Source: a virus
Reading direction: 5' to 3' (one strand)
IMG/VR virus record: IMGVR_UViG_3300015263_000962
Location: 1-64,000 of that record
Length of the DNA: 64,000 nucleotides
A program made the position numbers and the translations under genes. Positions 8,841-16,963 of the stretch are shown one piece after another. The notes under the pieces are model-generated. The model was not told where the DNA came from. It made no database searches and saw only the letters and a program-made list of their open reading frames with translations. Position 1 is the stretch's first letter, and each line of letters opens with the position of its first letter.

Positions 8841-8862
8841 GCAATAAAAGAGTTCCGGCCAT

Positions 8863-8900
8863 AAAAAAAACAATCCACTGCCGGGTGAAGCAGTGGATTG
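8863..8900 (-). terminator. terminator of the 8971-9312 gene
   Basis: On the minus strand, CAATCCACTGC pairs with GCAGTGGATTG around an 8-base loop, followed by eight T. Confidence 0.85.
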
Positions 8901-8970
8901 CTAGGTAACAGTGAGTCGGAAGTCCGAGGACATCCTCATCAACTAGGGTAGTTTAGTGTGTTGGCTGCAA

Positions 8971-9312
8971 TTAAGGTGCCAGTCCCTTCTTGATGATGCT
9001 GTAGGTCACGACATCAGATGCAGCACCCTTCAGCGTGACAGTTGTGCTCGTGGCGTCCATAGCCAGAGAAGCCGCAACGGCAGCGGGGGTTGTTGTGTCT
9101 GTGTGAGTCGCAGTGACGATATAATCGCCGACCACACCACCAAGATTTGGGAAGACGATACTTGCATCGCCCGAGCCGTCCAGAGTTGCGTCGTCAGCGA
9201 CAACAACACGAGGACCGATCAGGTGTCCAACGCCCAATGTCATGTGTACTGAGCCCTTATTTTTGCCGTCAGCGGCACCGAGGCCCACACCTGTAACTGA
9301 ACTTGCTCCCAT
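8971..9312 (-). CDS. small beta-rich putative virion protein
   Basis: 113 residues with a strong site (AAGGAGAG) before ATG. Gly, Ala, Thr, Val and Asp dominate, with alternating hydrophobics (PRVVVADD, ASIVFPNLGG, YIVTATHT, TTVTLKG, VVTYSIIKKG), as expected for a small beta-sandwich such as a head-decoration or fibre-associated protein. It has no signal peptide. It is a single-gene unit with its own terminator and a 114 bp upstream region. The structural role is inferred from composition. Confidence 0.5.
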   Translation of the reverse strand: MGASSVTGVGLGAADGKNKGSVHMTLGVGHLIGPRVVVADDATLDGSGDASIVFPNLGGVVGDYIVTATHTDTTTPAAVAASLAMDATSTTVTLKGAASDVVTYSIIKKGLAP

Positions 9313-9426
9313 GTCTTCTCTCCTTGGTTTGAACTAGAAGGTTAATGTCAATGATAGGTATCCCGCCCAATCTGTTCTTTCTCAGAACTGGTGCCTGAAA
9401 AAGCGTAAATCAAACATACATAAGGT

Positions 9427-9978
9427 ATGCTATACAATTTCGAGCATCAGGTATTGGTTGGAACCATTTTGGGCGGTTCCTCTTTGGTGAAACCACCAAA
9501 GGGCAAGAACTACTACTTGTCCATGCGTAGCAAGAACGAGTTGTGGCTGAAATACAAGATGGCAGAAATGCCCAATTTCTTTAAGAACCCCAAGATACAC
9601 CAGTATGGAAGCACAAACCGCTGCAACTCTTCATGTTGCGGCACGCTTACTGAGATTCATGACATTTTGTATCAAGGAAGCAAGCGGCACGTCTCAATGG
9701 AGATTCTGGATAGCTTGCAGGACATCGCTCTGGCTGTATGGTTTCTGGATGGGGGCAGCAAGACGGGACGTGATCGAAAGAACGCCTACATCAATACCAC
9801 GAAGTTCGGGGAGGCTGGTACAAAAATTGTATTGAGGTATTTCAACGAGATCGGGATGCCGTGCAACCTGAACCGAGATGGAAGTCGGCTCAAAGTGCTT
9901 TTCACAGTCGAAGGAACATTGGAATTTTTCAAGGTGACTGCACACCGTTTCCCGACATTCATGTACAATCGCCTTTAG
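9427..9978 (+). CDS. LAGLIDADG-family homing endonuclease, free-standing
   Basis: 183 residues. It has two divergent LAGLIDADG helices, VGTILGGSSL (about 11-20) and DIALAVWFLDGGSK (about 99-112), the second with the terminal acidic residue of the active site. Conserved aromatic and basic residues lie between them. It is not inside an intron or intein that I can see: both flanks are intergenic, with a terminator directly behind it. Known members cut a long recognition site and spread their own gene. CATAC-ATAAG-GTATG is a small dyad across the start codon. Confidence 0.8.
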   Translation: MLYNFEHQVLVGTILGGSSLVKPPKGKNYYLSMRSKNELWLKYKMAEMPNFFKNPKIHQYGSTNRCNSSCCGTLTEIHDILYQGSKRHVSMEILDSLQDIALAVWFLDGGSKTGRDRKNAYINTTKFGEAGTKIVLRYFNEIGMPCNLNRDGSRLKVLFTVEGTLEFFKVTAHRFPTFMYNRL

Positions 9979-9988
9979 GCGCATGAAA

Positions 9989-10018
9989 AAAGCCCGGCTT
10001 TTACACCGGGCTTTCCTT
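9989..10018. terminator. bidirectional terminator after homing endonuclease
   Basis: AAAGCCCGG and CCGGGCTTT around an 8-base loop, with A-rich sequence before and T-rich sequence after. It separates the endonuclease from the convergent repeat-protein gene. Confidence 0.8.
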
Positions 10019-10024
10019 CTTTGG

Positions 10025-10624
10025 TTAGTCGTTGTTGATGATCTTCGATTGACTCTTGACCCAAGCCTGAAACGCTTTCATTGTGTTTTCATCAAGAGGA
10101 GGCATTGTCTCCTCGGCTACAGGTTCTTCTGCCACTGGTTCCTCGACAACGGGTTCTGCCACTGGTTCTTCAACCACTGGCTCTTCGATGACGGGTTCCT
10201 CGACCGCTGGTTCCTCGACAACGGGTTCTGCCACTGGTTCTTCAACCACTGGCTCTTCGATGACGGGTTCTTCCACCACAGGCTCGACGACAGGTTCTTC
10301 TTCGACGACGGGCTCTTCCACCACGGGTTCTTCAACCACTGGTTCCTCGACGATTGGTTCCTCGACAACAGGCTCAACCACTGGTTCTTCAACCACTGGC
10401 TCCTCGATGACGGGTTCCTCAACGACAGGCTCTTCCACCACGGGTTCTTCAACCACAACTGGTTCCACGACGACAGGTTCTTCGATAACCGGTTCTTCGA
10501 TCACAGGTTCTTCTGTGATAACGGGTTCTTCAACCACCGGCTCGTCAACGACGACGGGTTCGGGTTTGTGCGGCTTTGGCTTATGGTGAGGCACAGGCCG
10601 CTTGCGTCCACGAAATCTTCCCAT
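10025..10624 (-). CDS. Glu-Pro-Val repeat protein 1
   Basis: 199 residues. A short basic, His/Pro-rich start ([20 protein letters not shown]) is followed by ~130 residues of degenerate EEPV(V/I)EEPV repeats. A non-repeat tail contains [11 protein letters not shown]. The repeat should be extended, highly acidic and unstructured. It lies directly downstream of a second protein with the same repeat (11 bp apart), so the two are probably co-expressed and perhaps arose by duplication. Function is unknown; a spacer, stalk or decoy surface is possible. Confidence 0.75.
   Translation of the reverse strand: MGRFRGRKRPVPHHKPKPHKPEPVVVDEPVVEEPVITEEPVIEEPVIEEPVVVEPVVVEEPVVEEPVVEEPVIEEPVVEEPVVEPVVEEPIVEEPVVEEPVVEEPVVEEEPVVEPVVEEPVIEEPVVEEPVAEPVVEEPAVEEPVIEEPVVEEPVAEPVVEEPVAEEPVAEETMPPLDENTMKAFQAWVKSQSKIINND
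10118..10560. repeat. tandem coding repeat, tract 1 (EEPV units)
   Basis: About 440 bp of imperfect short repeats of the type GGTTCTTCAACCACTGGC (plus-strand view), about five codons per unit. Codon variation among units shows it is not a recent perfect expansion. A similar tract lies at 10650-10975. Confidence 0.8.
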
Positions 10625-10634
10625 GTCAAACTCC

Positions 10635-11261
10635 TTACCCTACGACGGGTGGTTCTTCATCGGCGACGGGTTCTTCAACCACAGGCTCTTCGGCCACGGG
10701 TTCCTCGACGACCGGTTCTTCGATAACTGGTTCCTCGACGACGACAGGATCTTCCACCACAGGCTCTTCAACCACTGGTTCCTCGGCGACGGGTTCTTCA
10801 ATGACCGGTTCTTCGATGACAGGTTCTTCAACCACAGGCTCTTCGATAACCGGCTCTTCAACCACAGGCTCTTCGGCCACGGGTTCTTCAATGACCGGCT
10901 CTTCGATGACGGGTTCTTCAACCACAGGCTCTTCGACGACCGGTTCTTCAACAACGACAGGCTCCTCGTACAGCACAACGTCAGCGATGACAGGTGCAGC
11001 AGGAGCGGCTGGCGGAACGATGTCGATTACGACGAAGTGAAGATGATCACCCTCGACCGAACGGTTGCCAGCGTCGTCAATATCAATCATGAAAATGTCA
11101 ACGTCCGAGTTCTCTTCGAGAACCAACTCATAATGAGTCATAGTGACATCCATGATTTCGTACATGCTTTCCACGCCATTGATCATGACGTGTAGTTCAC
11201 GAGACACAACGTCATCGGCACCCAGTGCGGGCAAGCCGATCTTGTAAGTGTACTTGTCCAT
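10635..11261 (-). CDS. Glu-Pro-Val repeat protein 2 with N-terminal fibronectin-like domain
   Basis: 208 residues from ATG 11261 (GGAGG, seven bases spacing). Residues 1-90 look like a beta-sandwich (Fn3/Ig-like): [35 protein letters not shown] and [13 protein letters not shown] at the end. The rest is EEPV repeats. The frame is open upstream to ATG 11420, which would add a hydrophobic anchor (VLVLVAACLLHIAIQTILIW). A TAAATA box lies immediately before that ATG, so the longer, membrane-anchored form (261 residues) is a real alternative. A surface-exposed stalk is plausible. Confidence 0.65.
   Translation of the reverse strand: MDKYTYKIGLPALGADDVVSRELHVMINGVESMYEIMDVTMTHYELVLEENSDVDIFMIDIDDAGNRSVEGDHLHFVVIDIVPPAAPAAPVIADVVLYEEPVVVEEPVVEEPVVEEPVIEEPVIEEPVAEEPVVEEPVIEEPVVEEPVIEEPVIEEPVAEEPVVEEPVVEDPVVVEEPVIEEPVVEEPVAEEPVVEEPVADEEPPVVG
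10650..10975. repeat. tandem coding repeat, tract 2 (EEPV units)
   Basis: About 325 bp of the same imperfect repeat as at 10118-10560, encoding the acidic tail of the second repeat protein. The two tracts are prone to slippage and to assembly error. Confidence 0.8.
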
Positions 11262-11442
11262 CAAACCTCCAGAAATGTTTAAGATGGTTGGCTTCTGTGG
11301 CTTTAGCGGCCCCCCGTCGTTACGAACGACTGGAGGTACATCCTTGTAGGCATACCAGATCAAAATCGTCTGGATGGCTATGTGGAGAAGACATGCTGCG
11401 ACCAAAACTAAAACCGACATACCTATATTTATCCCTAATAGA

Positions 11443-11709
11443 CTAGAATAAGCGGCCCTGAACCATTTTGGGTTCGGGTTTCTCCGCAGGGGGCGGATCG
11501 ATCAGTTCGCCGTGTTGTTTGGCGAAGTTCAACGCTTTCCCCGGCTTGTATTTCATCCAGTTTGGGAAGAATCCATTGTAGAAGTACGCCGCATCCATGA
11601 TGTAGGTGTACCGCTTCCCGTTCACGGAAAACGAGATCCGACCCGACTTGTCGTACCCGACAACCCGGATGTTGTGCTGAGCCTCAAGCCACTGAATGAA
11701 ATTTTGCAT
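11443..11709 (-). CDS. small protein with WLEA leader
   Basis: 88 residues beginning MQNFIQWLEAQH, one of the shared leader sequences. After it comes VVGYDKSGRISFSVNGKRY and YIMDAAYF, a short beta-hairpin pattern somewhat like the KTSC fold, then a Pro/Lys-rich tail. No function is recognised. It lies 22 bp upstream of the longer possible start of repeat protein 2. Confidence 0.65.
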   Translation of the reverse strand: MQNFIQWLEAQHNIRVVGYDKSGRISFSVNGKRYTYIMDAAYFYNGFFPNWMKYKPGKALNFAKQHGELIDPPPAEKPEPKMVQGRLF

Positions 11710-11764
11710 ACATTATGTAGCTGCTCCCGGCAGCAAATTGGCATGTGAGAGATGTACATAAAAT

Positions 11765-12553
11765 ATGCACAGATTATTCACACTCGCCATCCTTTTGTTG
11801 TTCGCCCTATCTTCTCCCGTTTCGCCAGCCTTCTCGGGAGAACCAGATGTCAAGCTTCACAATGACTGTCTTTACCCCACCGTCATGATCTTGGGAAAGT
11901 GCGGCCCTTGCTACTCGGTGGGAACTGGTGTTGTGGTCAAGTCGGTGGAAGATAAAGAAACCGGCAAGTACCACAACTACGTTCTGACTGTCGAACACAT
12001 CTTGCTGGACAAGCTGGAATTGAGGAATGAAGAGGGCGAGGTGACGACGACCATCGAGCCCGAGTACAACATTCGCAAAGGCAAATACGAGAAGTGGTCC
12101 AAGTACACCGGCCACGATCAATACATTGGAACTGTCGTGTTTTCGAAGGATGGCGTCTCAGAAGATGTGGCACTGATGGTGTTTGACACAGACCACGCTG
12201 TTGCTGTGGCTAAGATCTACAAGAGCCCAGAGCTTTACATCGGGAACGATGTCTTCAGAATTGGCTGTGGGTTGGGAGAGCCATTTCGCTTGGATTACGG
12301 CAAGATCACATCATTGCCAGAGTCGGTCGATAGAATCGTTGATGGAACCAAGCACACCTTCCGAATCTCTGCTGACACGTTGCCCGGTGATTCGGGTGGT
12401 CCTGTTTATCACGAGTACAAGCTCATTGGCATCACGCAAACAATCAGAACGATTCCCGGACCAATTCAGAATACACCGGTCTGCTTCATGACTTATGTGA
12501 TCCCTCTTGAACGCTACATGAAGCACAAAGAGATCGCCAGCATCATTGGTTGA
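11765..12553 (+). CDS. secreted trypsin-like serine protease
   Basis: 262 residues with a clear signal peptide (residues 1-24, cleavage near AFSG). The chymotrypsin-fold triad is visible: H78 in LTVEHIL, D134 in SEDVALM and S210 in PGDSGGP. Several cysteines (C35, C46, C49) near the mature N-terminus may form disulfides. The product should act in the periplasm or outside the cell, which is unusual for a phage. The gene converges on the phosphoesterase gene with an 11 bp overlap. Substrate unknown. Confidence 0.85.
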   Translation: MHRLFTLAILLLFALSSPVSPAFSGEPDVKLHNDCLYPTVMILGKCGPCYSVGTGVVVKSVEDKETGKYHNYVLTVEHILLDKLELRNEEGEVTTTIEPEYNIRKGKYEKWSKYTGHDQYIGTVVFSKDGVSEDVALMVFDTDHAVAVAKIYKSPELYIGNDVFRIGCGLGEPFRLDYGKITSLPESVDRIVDGTKHTFRISADTLPGDSGGPVYHEYKLIGITQTIRTIPGPIQNTPVCFMTYVIPLERYMKHKEIASIIG

Positions 12554-13280
12554 GATCTTCGATGTGGCCTTTGTAGATTGAGTTGTTGCTTTTGCTGACG
12601 AACTCAAATTGAATGATCCTTCGCTGGAAGTCCATTCTCAAACCTCCGTGGCGATTGTCGCACTGGAATGTGTGAGTTTCGTGATTTCGGACTCGGCTCA
12701 ATTCCCGCCCACCACTGCCAACCACGACCTGAACAGTATTCTTGTTGACCGGCTTGAACAACTGCATGTTGTGATCGTGGCCGCTCAAGAACAATGTGGT
12801 GCGATCTGCCACCAGTTGATAGATATGTTCGGCGGCTTGGCAATTGGAATGCGCCCCAAATGTGAAGCGAGGCTTGTGATAGCAAATCACCAATGGACCG
12901 GACCACAACCTCAGTTCATTCTTGATCCATGCGTGTTGGTCTGATCCGGGTCTGACAGCAATCTGAGCGTCAAGGAAGAGAACTTTCCAGCCGGTGATCT
13001 GGATAGAATACCAGTTCGGGACGCCATCCCAGTACGTCTTGTAGCCGTCGAGGTTGCCGGTGTTCCAATCGTGATTGCCGGGGATCGGACAAGTGATGGG
13101 TTTCAGATGTCCGAAAGCCTTCTCGTAATGGCTTTCGTATTCTCTCAGAAGACCATTCTCATAGACATCGCCAAGATAGAAGAAGCGAAACGGATCATCG
13201 CCCGCAATGGTTTGGCCGAGTTTCACACTCTCAGCCGAACCATTCGCAGCATCACCGACAGCCCATACGATTCTCCCCAT
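12543..13280 (-). CDS. calcineurin-like metallophosphoesterase
   Basis: 245 residues. The metal-binding motifs are in order: GDA near the start, LGDVYENG (about 36-43), GNHDW (about 68-72), CYHKPR (about 133-138) and SGHDHNMQLF (about 165-174). The layout is closest to the purple-acid/calcineurin type. It has no signal peptide, so it probably acts in the cytoplasm. Substrate not predictable (phosphomonoester, nucleotide or phosphoprotein). Confidence 0.85.
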   Translation of the reverse strand: MGRIVWAVGDAANGSAESVKLGQTIAGDDPFRFFYLGDVYENGLLREYESHYEKAFGHLKPITCPIPGNHDWNTGNLDGYKTYWDGVPNWYSIQITGWKVLFLDAQIAVRPGSDQHAWIKNELRLWSGPLVICYHKPRFTFGAHSNCQAAEHIYQLVADRTTLFLSGHDHNMQLFKPVNKNTVQVVVGSGGRELSRVRNHETHTFQCDNRHGGLRMDFQRRIIQFEFVSKSNNSIYKGHIEDLNQ

Positions 13281-13299
13281 GTAAAATAGGTAGAGCCTA

Positions 13300-13539
13300 T
13301 TAGACTGGTCTTCTCAAAAAGATGGGAGTTTGAGGGCCGACGTAGGCGTCCACGACATTGAACTCCATGTGTTCCACAGCATCTTCGAAACTCATGTCTT
13401 CCATGAGAATCTCGACACACTTGTTGTAGTCATAGATGATTGCAGGCTCACTGCCCTTTTGGCAGCCGACCCCAAGAATAGCTTCGTCGAATCCATCGGC
13501 CTTCAGGAGACCTTCGTACTCCTCCAAGAACTCCATCAT
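13300..13539 (-). CDS. conserved hypothetical protein coupled to SPOUT methyltransferase
   Basis: 79 residues. The start codon overlaps the stop of the upstream gene in ATGATGG, indicating translational coupling; a TTG seven codons earlier is less likely. It contains AIIYDYNKCVEIL, MSFEDAVEHMEFNVVDAYVG and TPIFL, a helix-then-strand pattern I associate with a small conserved phage family without known function. A short inverted repeat AATAGG-TAGAG-CCTATT overlaps its end. Confidence 0.65.
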   Translation of the reverse strand: MMEFLEEYEGLLKADGFDEAILGVGCQKGSEPAIIYDYNKCVEILMEDMSFEDAVEHMEFNVVDAYVGPQTPIFLRRPV

Positions 13540-14066
13540 CTCTGCACCATCTTTCGGCAATAGTCGTACATGGCGATAGCGGATGCACAGCCCACGTTCA
13601 GAGAGCGAATACTCCCATACTGGGAGATGTAGACCATTCTATCACAAAGCTGGATGATCTCCTCGGTGAGACCCGTCGTTTCCTGTCCCAGAGCCAACAC
13701 AACGTGTTCTGAGGGCCATTCGAAGCTCTCGATGGGTTCTGCATCGTCCAAGTTGTCCACGCCCACTACGACGCTCCCAGAGAGGTCCAGTTCGTCGGTG
13801 AAACGAACGTGCTTCATCGTGGTGTAGAGGTGAGCCCCCACGGTGCCCCGTTTGTCGTACTGCTTGGAGCCGTAGACAATGACTTCTTTGGCGCAGAAAG
13901 CGTTGGCGTTGCGGATCACGCTGCCGATATTGAAGTCGTGGAACTTGTTGGTGATCAGGACGGAGAAGTTGTTGCAGTTCTCTCTCAAGTCTGCCTTGAT
14001 GGCATCTTCGGCCCAATACTTGTACCTGTCATCCACGTTTCTTGGATCTTCCCTGATCGTATCCAT
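13536..14066 (-). CDS. SPOUT-class (TrmH/SpoU-like) RNA 2'-O-methyltransferase
   Basis: 176 residues with the three SpoU motifs: NIGSVIRNANAFCAKEV (about 47-63), LALGQETTGL (about 124-133) and VYISQYGSIRSLNVGCASA (about 145-163). These form the trefoil knot that binds SAM. Family members methylate tRNA or rRNA riboses, so this phage may adjust host or phage tRNA. The 5' end overlaps the upstream methyltransferase gene by 82 bp in another frame; no later ATG would preserve motif 1. Confidence 0.85.
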   Translation of the reverse strand: MDTIREDPRNVDDRYKYWAEDAIKADLRENCNNFSVLITNKFHDFNIGSVIRNANAFCAKEVIVYGSKQYDKRGTVGAHLYTTMKHVRFTDELDLSGSVVVGVDNLDDAEPIESFEWPSEHVVLALGQETTGLTEEIIQLCDRMVYISQYGSIRSLNVGCASAIAMYDYCRKMVQR

Positions 14067-14677
14067 TTTCTAACCTGTGCAGTGATGGGAGCAGGCGTTC
14101 TGATGTTGACATCCTTCTGAAAGAAAAATTCTTCTACAGCACGCTCGATGCCCGGTGTTGGGTGGTAACGATAATCGTCGATGATTAAGAAGGCCCCATT
14201 GCTCAATCTGGGCCACACCAATTCAAGAGCATACTTCGTCGGTTCATAAAGATCAAGGTCCAAAAAGGCAAAGCTGATTCGCTCAGGCAAGTCTTCTGGT
14301 GTCAGATCCTCGATCAACGACTTGTGGATGATTGGTGGCTCCAATGTGTAAGCAGCGAAAGTGTCCAAGATTTGTTCTGGTGTAGAGCAGAAGGTTCCGT
14401 TCTCGAAGCTGGCATCCTCTCCATCAAGTGAACATCTGCCGTGTAGTCCTTGAAATCCATCATAGATGTGGAGCTTCTTGTTCGGGCAGCACGAGTTCAT
14501 AAGGAATCGCAGCAAAGCAGTGGTCGCACCTTGAAAGCTACCCATCTCGATCACGTCTCCGATGACGTGTGTGGATTGGATCAGGCTCGTCCAAATGTTG
14601 CATTTTCGCTGAATGTCAACCGGCCCGATATTTAAGAGCGAATGGATTTTGGCGAGTTCGCTTGCTGGTATCATCAT
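13985..14677 (-). CDS. TylF-like class I SAM methyltransferase
   Basis: 230 residues. GDVIEMGSFQGATTALL (about 40-56) is motif I. DLDLYEPTKYALELVWPRLSNGA and LIIDDYR match the TylF/MycF macrocin O-methyltransferase family, where the Asp residues bind Mg2+. ATG 14677 follows AGGAGAATCAA. It is likely to O-methylate a sugar or small molecule, perhaps a surface glycan. It leads the three-gene minus operon that ends at 13300. Confidence 0.8.
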   Translation of the reverse strand: MMIPASELAKIHSLLNIGPVDIQRKCNIWTSLIQSTHVIGDVIEMGSFQGATTALLRFLMNSCCPNKKLHIYDGFQGLHGRCSLDGEDASFENGTFCSTPEQILDTFAAYTLEPPIIHKSLIEDLTPEDLPERISFAFLDLDLYEPTKYALELVWPRLSNGAFLIIDDYRYHPTPGIERAVEEFFFQKDVNIRTPAPITAQVRKWIRSGKIQETWMTGTSIGPKMPSRQT

Positions 14678-14730
14678 TTGATTCTCCTGTGGGATATATA
14701 CCATGCCTAACTCACAATCAAGGAGGTTGT

Positions 14731-15114
14731 ATGAAGTACCTTATGCTTCTTGTGTTGGCCGCAAGCACTGTCTTCCTCGCCGGATGCTATCCGCACCGAG
14801 AGCGAGAAATCATCATTGAGCGGCACCAGTGTCCACCACAGCACTCGGATCGTTATCGACGACCGGAATATCCACAACACCATCAGTCTGCCTGTAACCA
14901 ATATCACCATTGCGGACGTTACAGTTGTCCGACCTGCCGGTACTACCACTGGTACACTTGCACCCGTTATGATCACTGCGGTCGTTACGACTGTCCGACT
15001 TGTCGTCGATACAGTTGGTCTGCTTGTACCCGGTATCATCACTGTGGCAAATCTACCTGCCCAGTGTGCCGACAAAATGGATGGTTTCGTGTAGACATTG
15101 AGGTCCACCGATAA
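14731..15114 (+). CDS. Cys/His-repeat lipoprotein
   Basis: 127 residues from ATG behind AAGGAGG. A lipoprotein signal (LVLAASTVFLAGC) gives Cys19 as the lipidated residue. Residues 55-117 hold three copies of a ~22-residue unit: (A/T)C-x-x-YxHCG-x-x-x-CPxCR-x4-W, with two CxxC pairs and His per unit. This looks like tandem zinc or other metal sites or disulfide modules exposed in the periplasm. I know no named family for it. The gene is divergent from the TylF-like gene and overlaps the next start by one base. Confidence 0.75.
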   Translation: MKYLMLLVLAASTVFLAGCYPHREREIIIERHQCPPQHSDRYRRPEYPQHHQSACNQYHHCGRYSCPTCRYYHWYTCTRYDHCGRYDCPTCRRYSWSACTRYHHCGKSTCPVCRQNGWFRVDIEVHR

Positions 15115-15314
15115 TGAGAACTCTCTTGATGCTGCTCAATCTAATGGCTTTTACCGCCGTTTGTATGATTGGGTTTGTCAAAACAGGCGTGGGTGAAGCG
15201 TTCATCAAGCACGCCGCCAAAGGAGTTGTAAGAGAGATTGTGCAGGATGAGCTTAAAAAGCAACTTCCTGCACTTCCGAAGGTTCCCGATAAGAAATGGT
15301 GGGAACACGTCTAA
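15114..15314 (+). CDS. small membrane-anchored protein
   Basis: 66 residues. Its ATG shares a base with the stop of the lipoprotein gene. A hydrophobic N-terminus (LLMLLNLMAFTAVCMIGFV) can be a signal anchor, followed by an amphipathic, Lys-rich segment and WWEHV at the end. It is probably an envelope partner of the Cys/His lipoprotein, judging only from coupling. Confidence 0.6.
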   Translation: MRTLLMLLNLMAFTAVCMIGFVKTGVGEAFIKHAAKGVVREIVQDELKKQLPALPKVPDKKWWEHV

Positions 15315-15320
15315 TTCACG

Positions 15321-15346
15321 GGGCCGTGTCTTCGGATACGGCCCTT
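15321..15346 (+). terminator. terminator after lipoprotein operon
   Basis: GGGCCGTGTC-TTCG-GATACGGCCC, a 10-bp stem with one G-T pair and a UUCG loop, then TTATT. Confidence 0.75.
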
Positions 15347-15396
15347 ATTCATTCCAAAAATTGTATTCCTCCCCCTAAATAATCTGAGGAGGCAGC

Positions 15397-15699
15397 ATGA
15401 AATACAGTTGGAAATCATGGCTTGAAGCCAGAAATCTACAAGAACAAAGCGAAGGTTTGCCCAAAGACAAAGAAGCTGCTCGGGAAAAGCCCGGTGGATC
15501 AAACGTAGGCGAAGATCGTGAAACATCTAAGGCTGGCGAAGGACCATTCTGCGGCCCGTCAGGTGGTGCTCCAAAGGGGAGCTATCCTGTGACAAATGCA
15601 AAGCAAGCCAGAGCAGCCAAATCGTATGCTCGTCACGCCCCGAACCCTTCTGGAATCAAGAAGTGCGTGGATCGAGTTATGGGACACAGTGAGGAGTAA
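15397..15699 (+). CDS. leader-bearing protein with FCGPSGGAP-SYPV motif
   Basis: 100 residues. The leader MKYSWKSWLEAR closely resembles the T4 capsid-targeting consensus. A charged, probably disordered stretch follows, then GPFCGPSGGAPKGSYPVTNAK, ARAAKSYARHAPNPSGIKKCV at the C-terminus. This last part recurs in phage and plasmid proteins (similar to the DUF6582-type segment) without known function. A TAAATAAT box lies 14 bases before ATG and CCAAAAATTGT some 35 bases upstream. It is one base away from the next gene. Confidence 0.75.
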   Translation: MKYSWKSWLEARNLQEQSEGLPKDKEAAREKPGGSNVGEDRETSKAGEGPFCGPSGGAPKGSYPVTNAKQARAAKSYARHAPNPSGIKKCVDRVMGHSEE

Positions 15700-15700
15700 T

Positions 15701-16306
15701 ATGAAAGACTTTATGCAATGGCTTTCTGAGCGAGGCATCAGAACAGCAATCAACGGAAACTATCCGCCTGCTTATGGTGCGATTCATGGCGTCACACCCA
15801 ATGCTATGACAGCCGTAACGGCGACTGCGCCAATTGCCCTCAAGAACACCGGCAAAGCGAAGGGCAAGTGTGATGAACTCAGCCCAGAGATGAGAAAAGA
15901 AGCTGGGTGCAAGAAAGAGTCAAAGCAATCGTCGAGTCCATGGAAGAGCTTCAAGCTCACTCAGGAATCTTTAACTGAAGGTCAGATGGACCCCCGAAAA
16001 CTCTGGGCGAGTTTCCTTACGACTCCCGAAGGCCAAAAGTATCACGACATCCCTCTGGAGAACATCGTGCGGGCATTGAGCGATCATTCCAACTGGAAGC
16101 TGGCCGCAACGATCAACTCTGATATTCATGCAGCGTTGGGAAGTCGATTGGGACAACCTCTCATTGATGCCCTCAAATCTTCGGCACCGGGCGGTAACGT
16201 CGAAGAAGATCCAATGGTGCAAGGCACTACACGTCCCTCTGGAGACGTTTACAAGCAGACTCAGGCATCCCGAGACATGATGGCTTTGCCTCACTGGAAA
16301 CGCTAA
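15701..16306 (+). CDS. leader-bearing protein, putative internal virion protein
   Basis: 201 residues starting MKDFMQWLSERG. The middle segment has CDELSPEMRKEAGCKKES, which recurs in phage proteins fused to other domains. The C-terminal part is helical and unrecognised. It sits behind the preceding leader gene with GAGGAG overlapping that gene's stop, so both are translated together. Being packaged in the head is an inference from the leader. Confidence 0.65.
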   Translation: MKDFMQWLSERGIRTAINGNYPPAYGAIHGVTPNAMTAVTATAPIALKNTGKAKGKCDELSPEMRKEAGCKKESKQSSSPWKSFKLTQESLTEGQMDPRKLWASFLTTPEGQKYHDIPLENIVRALSDHSNWKLAATINSDIHAALGSRLGQPLIDALKSSAPGGNVEEDPMVQGTTRPSGDVYKQTQASRDMMALPHWKR

Positions 16307-16320
16307 GGTGAGTGCAAAAC

Positions 16321-16351
16321 GAAAGCCCGGCGAGATCCTCGCCGGGCTTTC
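16321..16351. terminator. bidirectional terminator
   Basis: A perfect 14-bp stem GAAAGCCCGGCGAG / CTCGCCGGGCTTTC with a 3-base loop, between convergent genes. Confidence 0.9.
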
Positions 16352-16352
16352 T

Positions 16353-16724
16353 TCATTTTCCGCAGCCGCATTCGTCTATGGGGAGGCCGGATGCGATTGC
16401 CACGTTCTTGATGGGTTTGGGCATGTTTCTCAACGTCACGTCCCCTTCCCCACAAGGTTTGACCGTGACGTTTGACAGTCCGATCACCAGCACTGCTGTA
16501 CAGGTTGCGCCGCTGATGCTGAGTAAAACTCGCATTGGGCGGATGCCCAGTCGGCGTGCCTCATCCCGCATGATGCTGATGACTGAGTGCGGCTCGTCTG
16601 GTTCTTCTGGAGGTCTCGGTGGAGTTGGCTTGTTCCACAGATGTACTCCGAGTCCAATTAGGCCCAGACTGGCGATCAGTCCGACAAAGCCTATCAACAT
16701 TGCCGCACATGAACCTACTTCCAT
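16353..16724 (-). CDS. two-helix membrane protein
   Basis: 123 residues. The first membrane segment is at about 7-30 (Gly/Leu-rich), then a Pro/Glu linker (PTPPRPPEEPDEP) and a cytoplasm-type helix with DEARRLGIRPMR. A second membrane segment lies at about 65-85, and the C-terminal CGCGK tail follows. No family is recognised. Confidence 0.6.
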   Translation of the reverse strand: MEVGSCAAMLIGFVGLIASLGLIGLGVHLWNKPTPPRPPEEPDEPHSVISIMRDEARRLGIRPMRVLLSISGATCTAVLVIGLSNVTVKPCGEGDVTLRNMPKPIKNVAIASGLPIDECGCGK

Positions 16725-16740
16725 AGGCAGTCTCCTTGGG

Positions 16741-16926
16741 TTAGGAGCCCTTCGCCTCCTTGGTCAGTTGCTTTTCAGCTTCCAACCAGTAGGACTCCGA
16801 ATTGTTCTCCGGGCGACCCGCCTTTTCCCAGAGATCGTAAGCACGCTCACGAATCTGGGCCTCGGTGGGCCGTGAGGCTTCGGTGGTGGTTTCCTTGGTG
16901 GTGGTGGTTGAATCCTTTTTCGACAC
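16741..16926 (-). CDS. DUF2934 protein
   Basis: 61 residues. IRERAYDLWEKAGRPENNS and YWLEAEKQL match DUF2934, a ~40-residue helical domain found widely in bacteria with unknown role. A Thr-rich N-terminal tail precedes it. GGAGCAATT provides the ribosome binding site. Confidence 0.8.
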   Translation of the reverse strand: MSKKDSTTTTKETTTEASRPTEAQIRERAYDLWEKAGRPENNSESYWLEAEKQLTKEAKGS

Positions 16927-16963
16927 GGGAATTGCTCCTTAAACGGTTCGGTGCGTGACCAAC

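Noticed and set aside
10083-11040. Long plus-strand Ser-Thr-Thr-Gly repeat frames opposite the Glu-Pro-Val genes
   Set aside because: They are the mirror of the EEPV codon repeat; the minus frames have ribosome binding sites and non-repeat domains, the plus ones do not.
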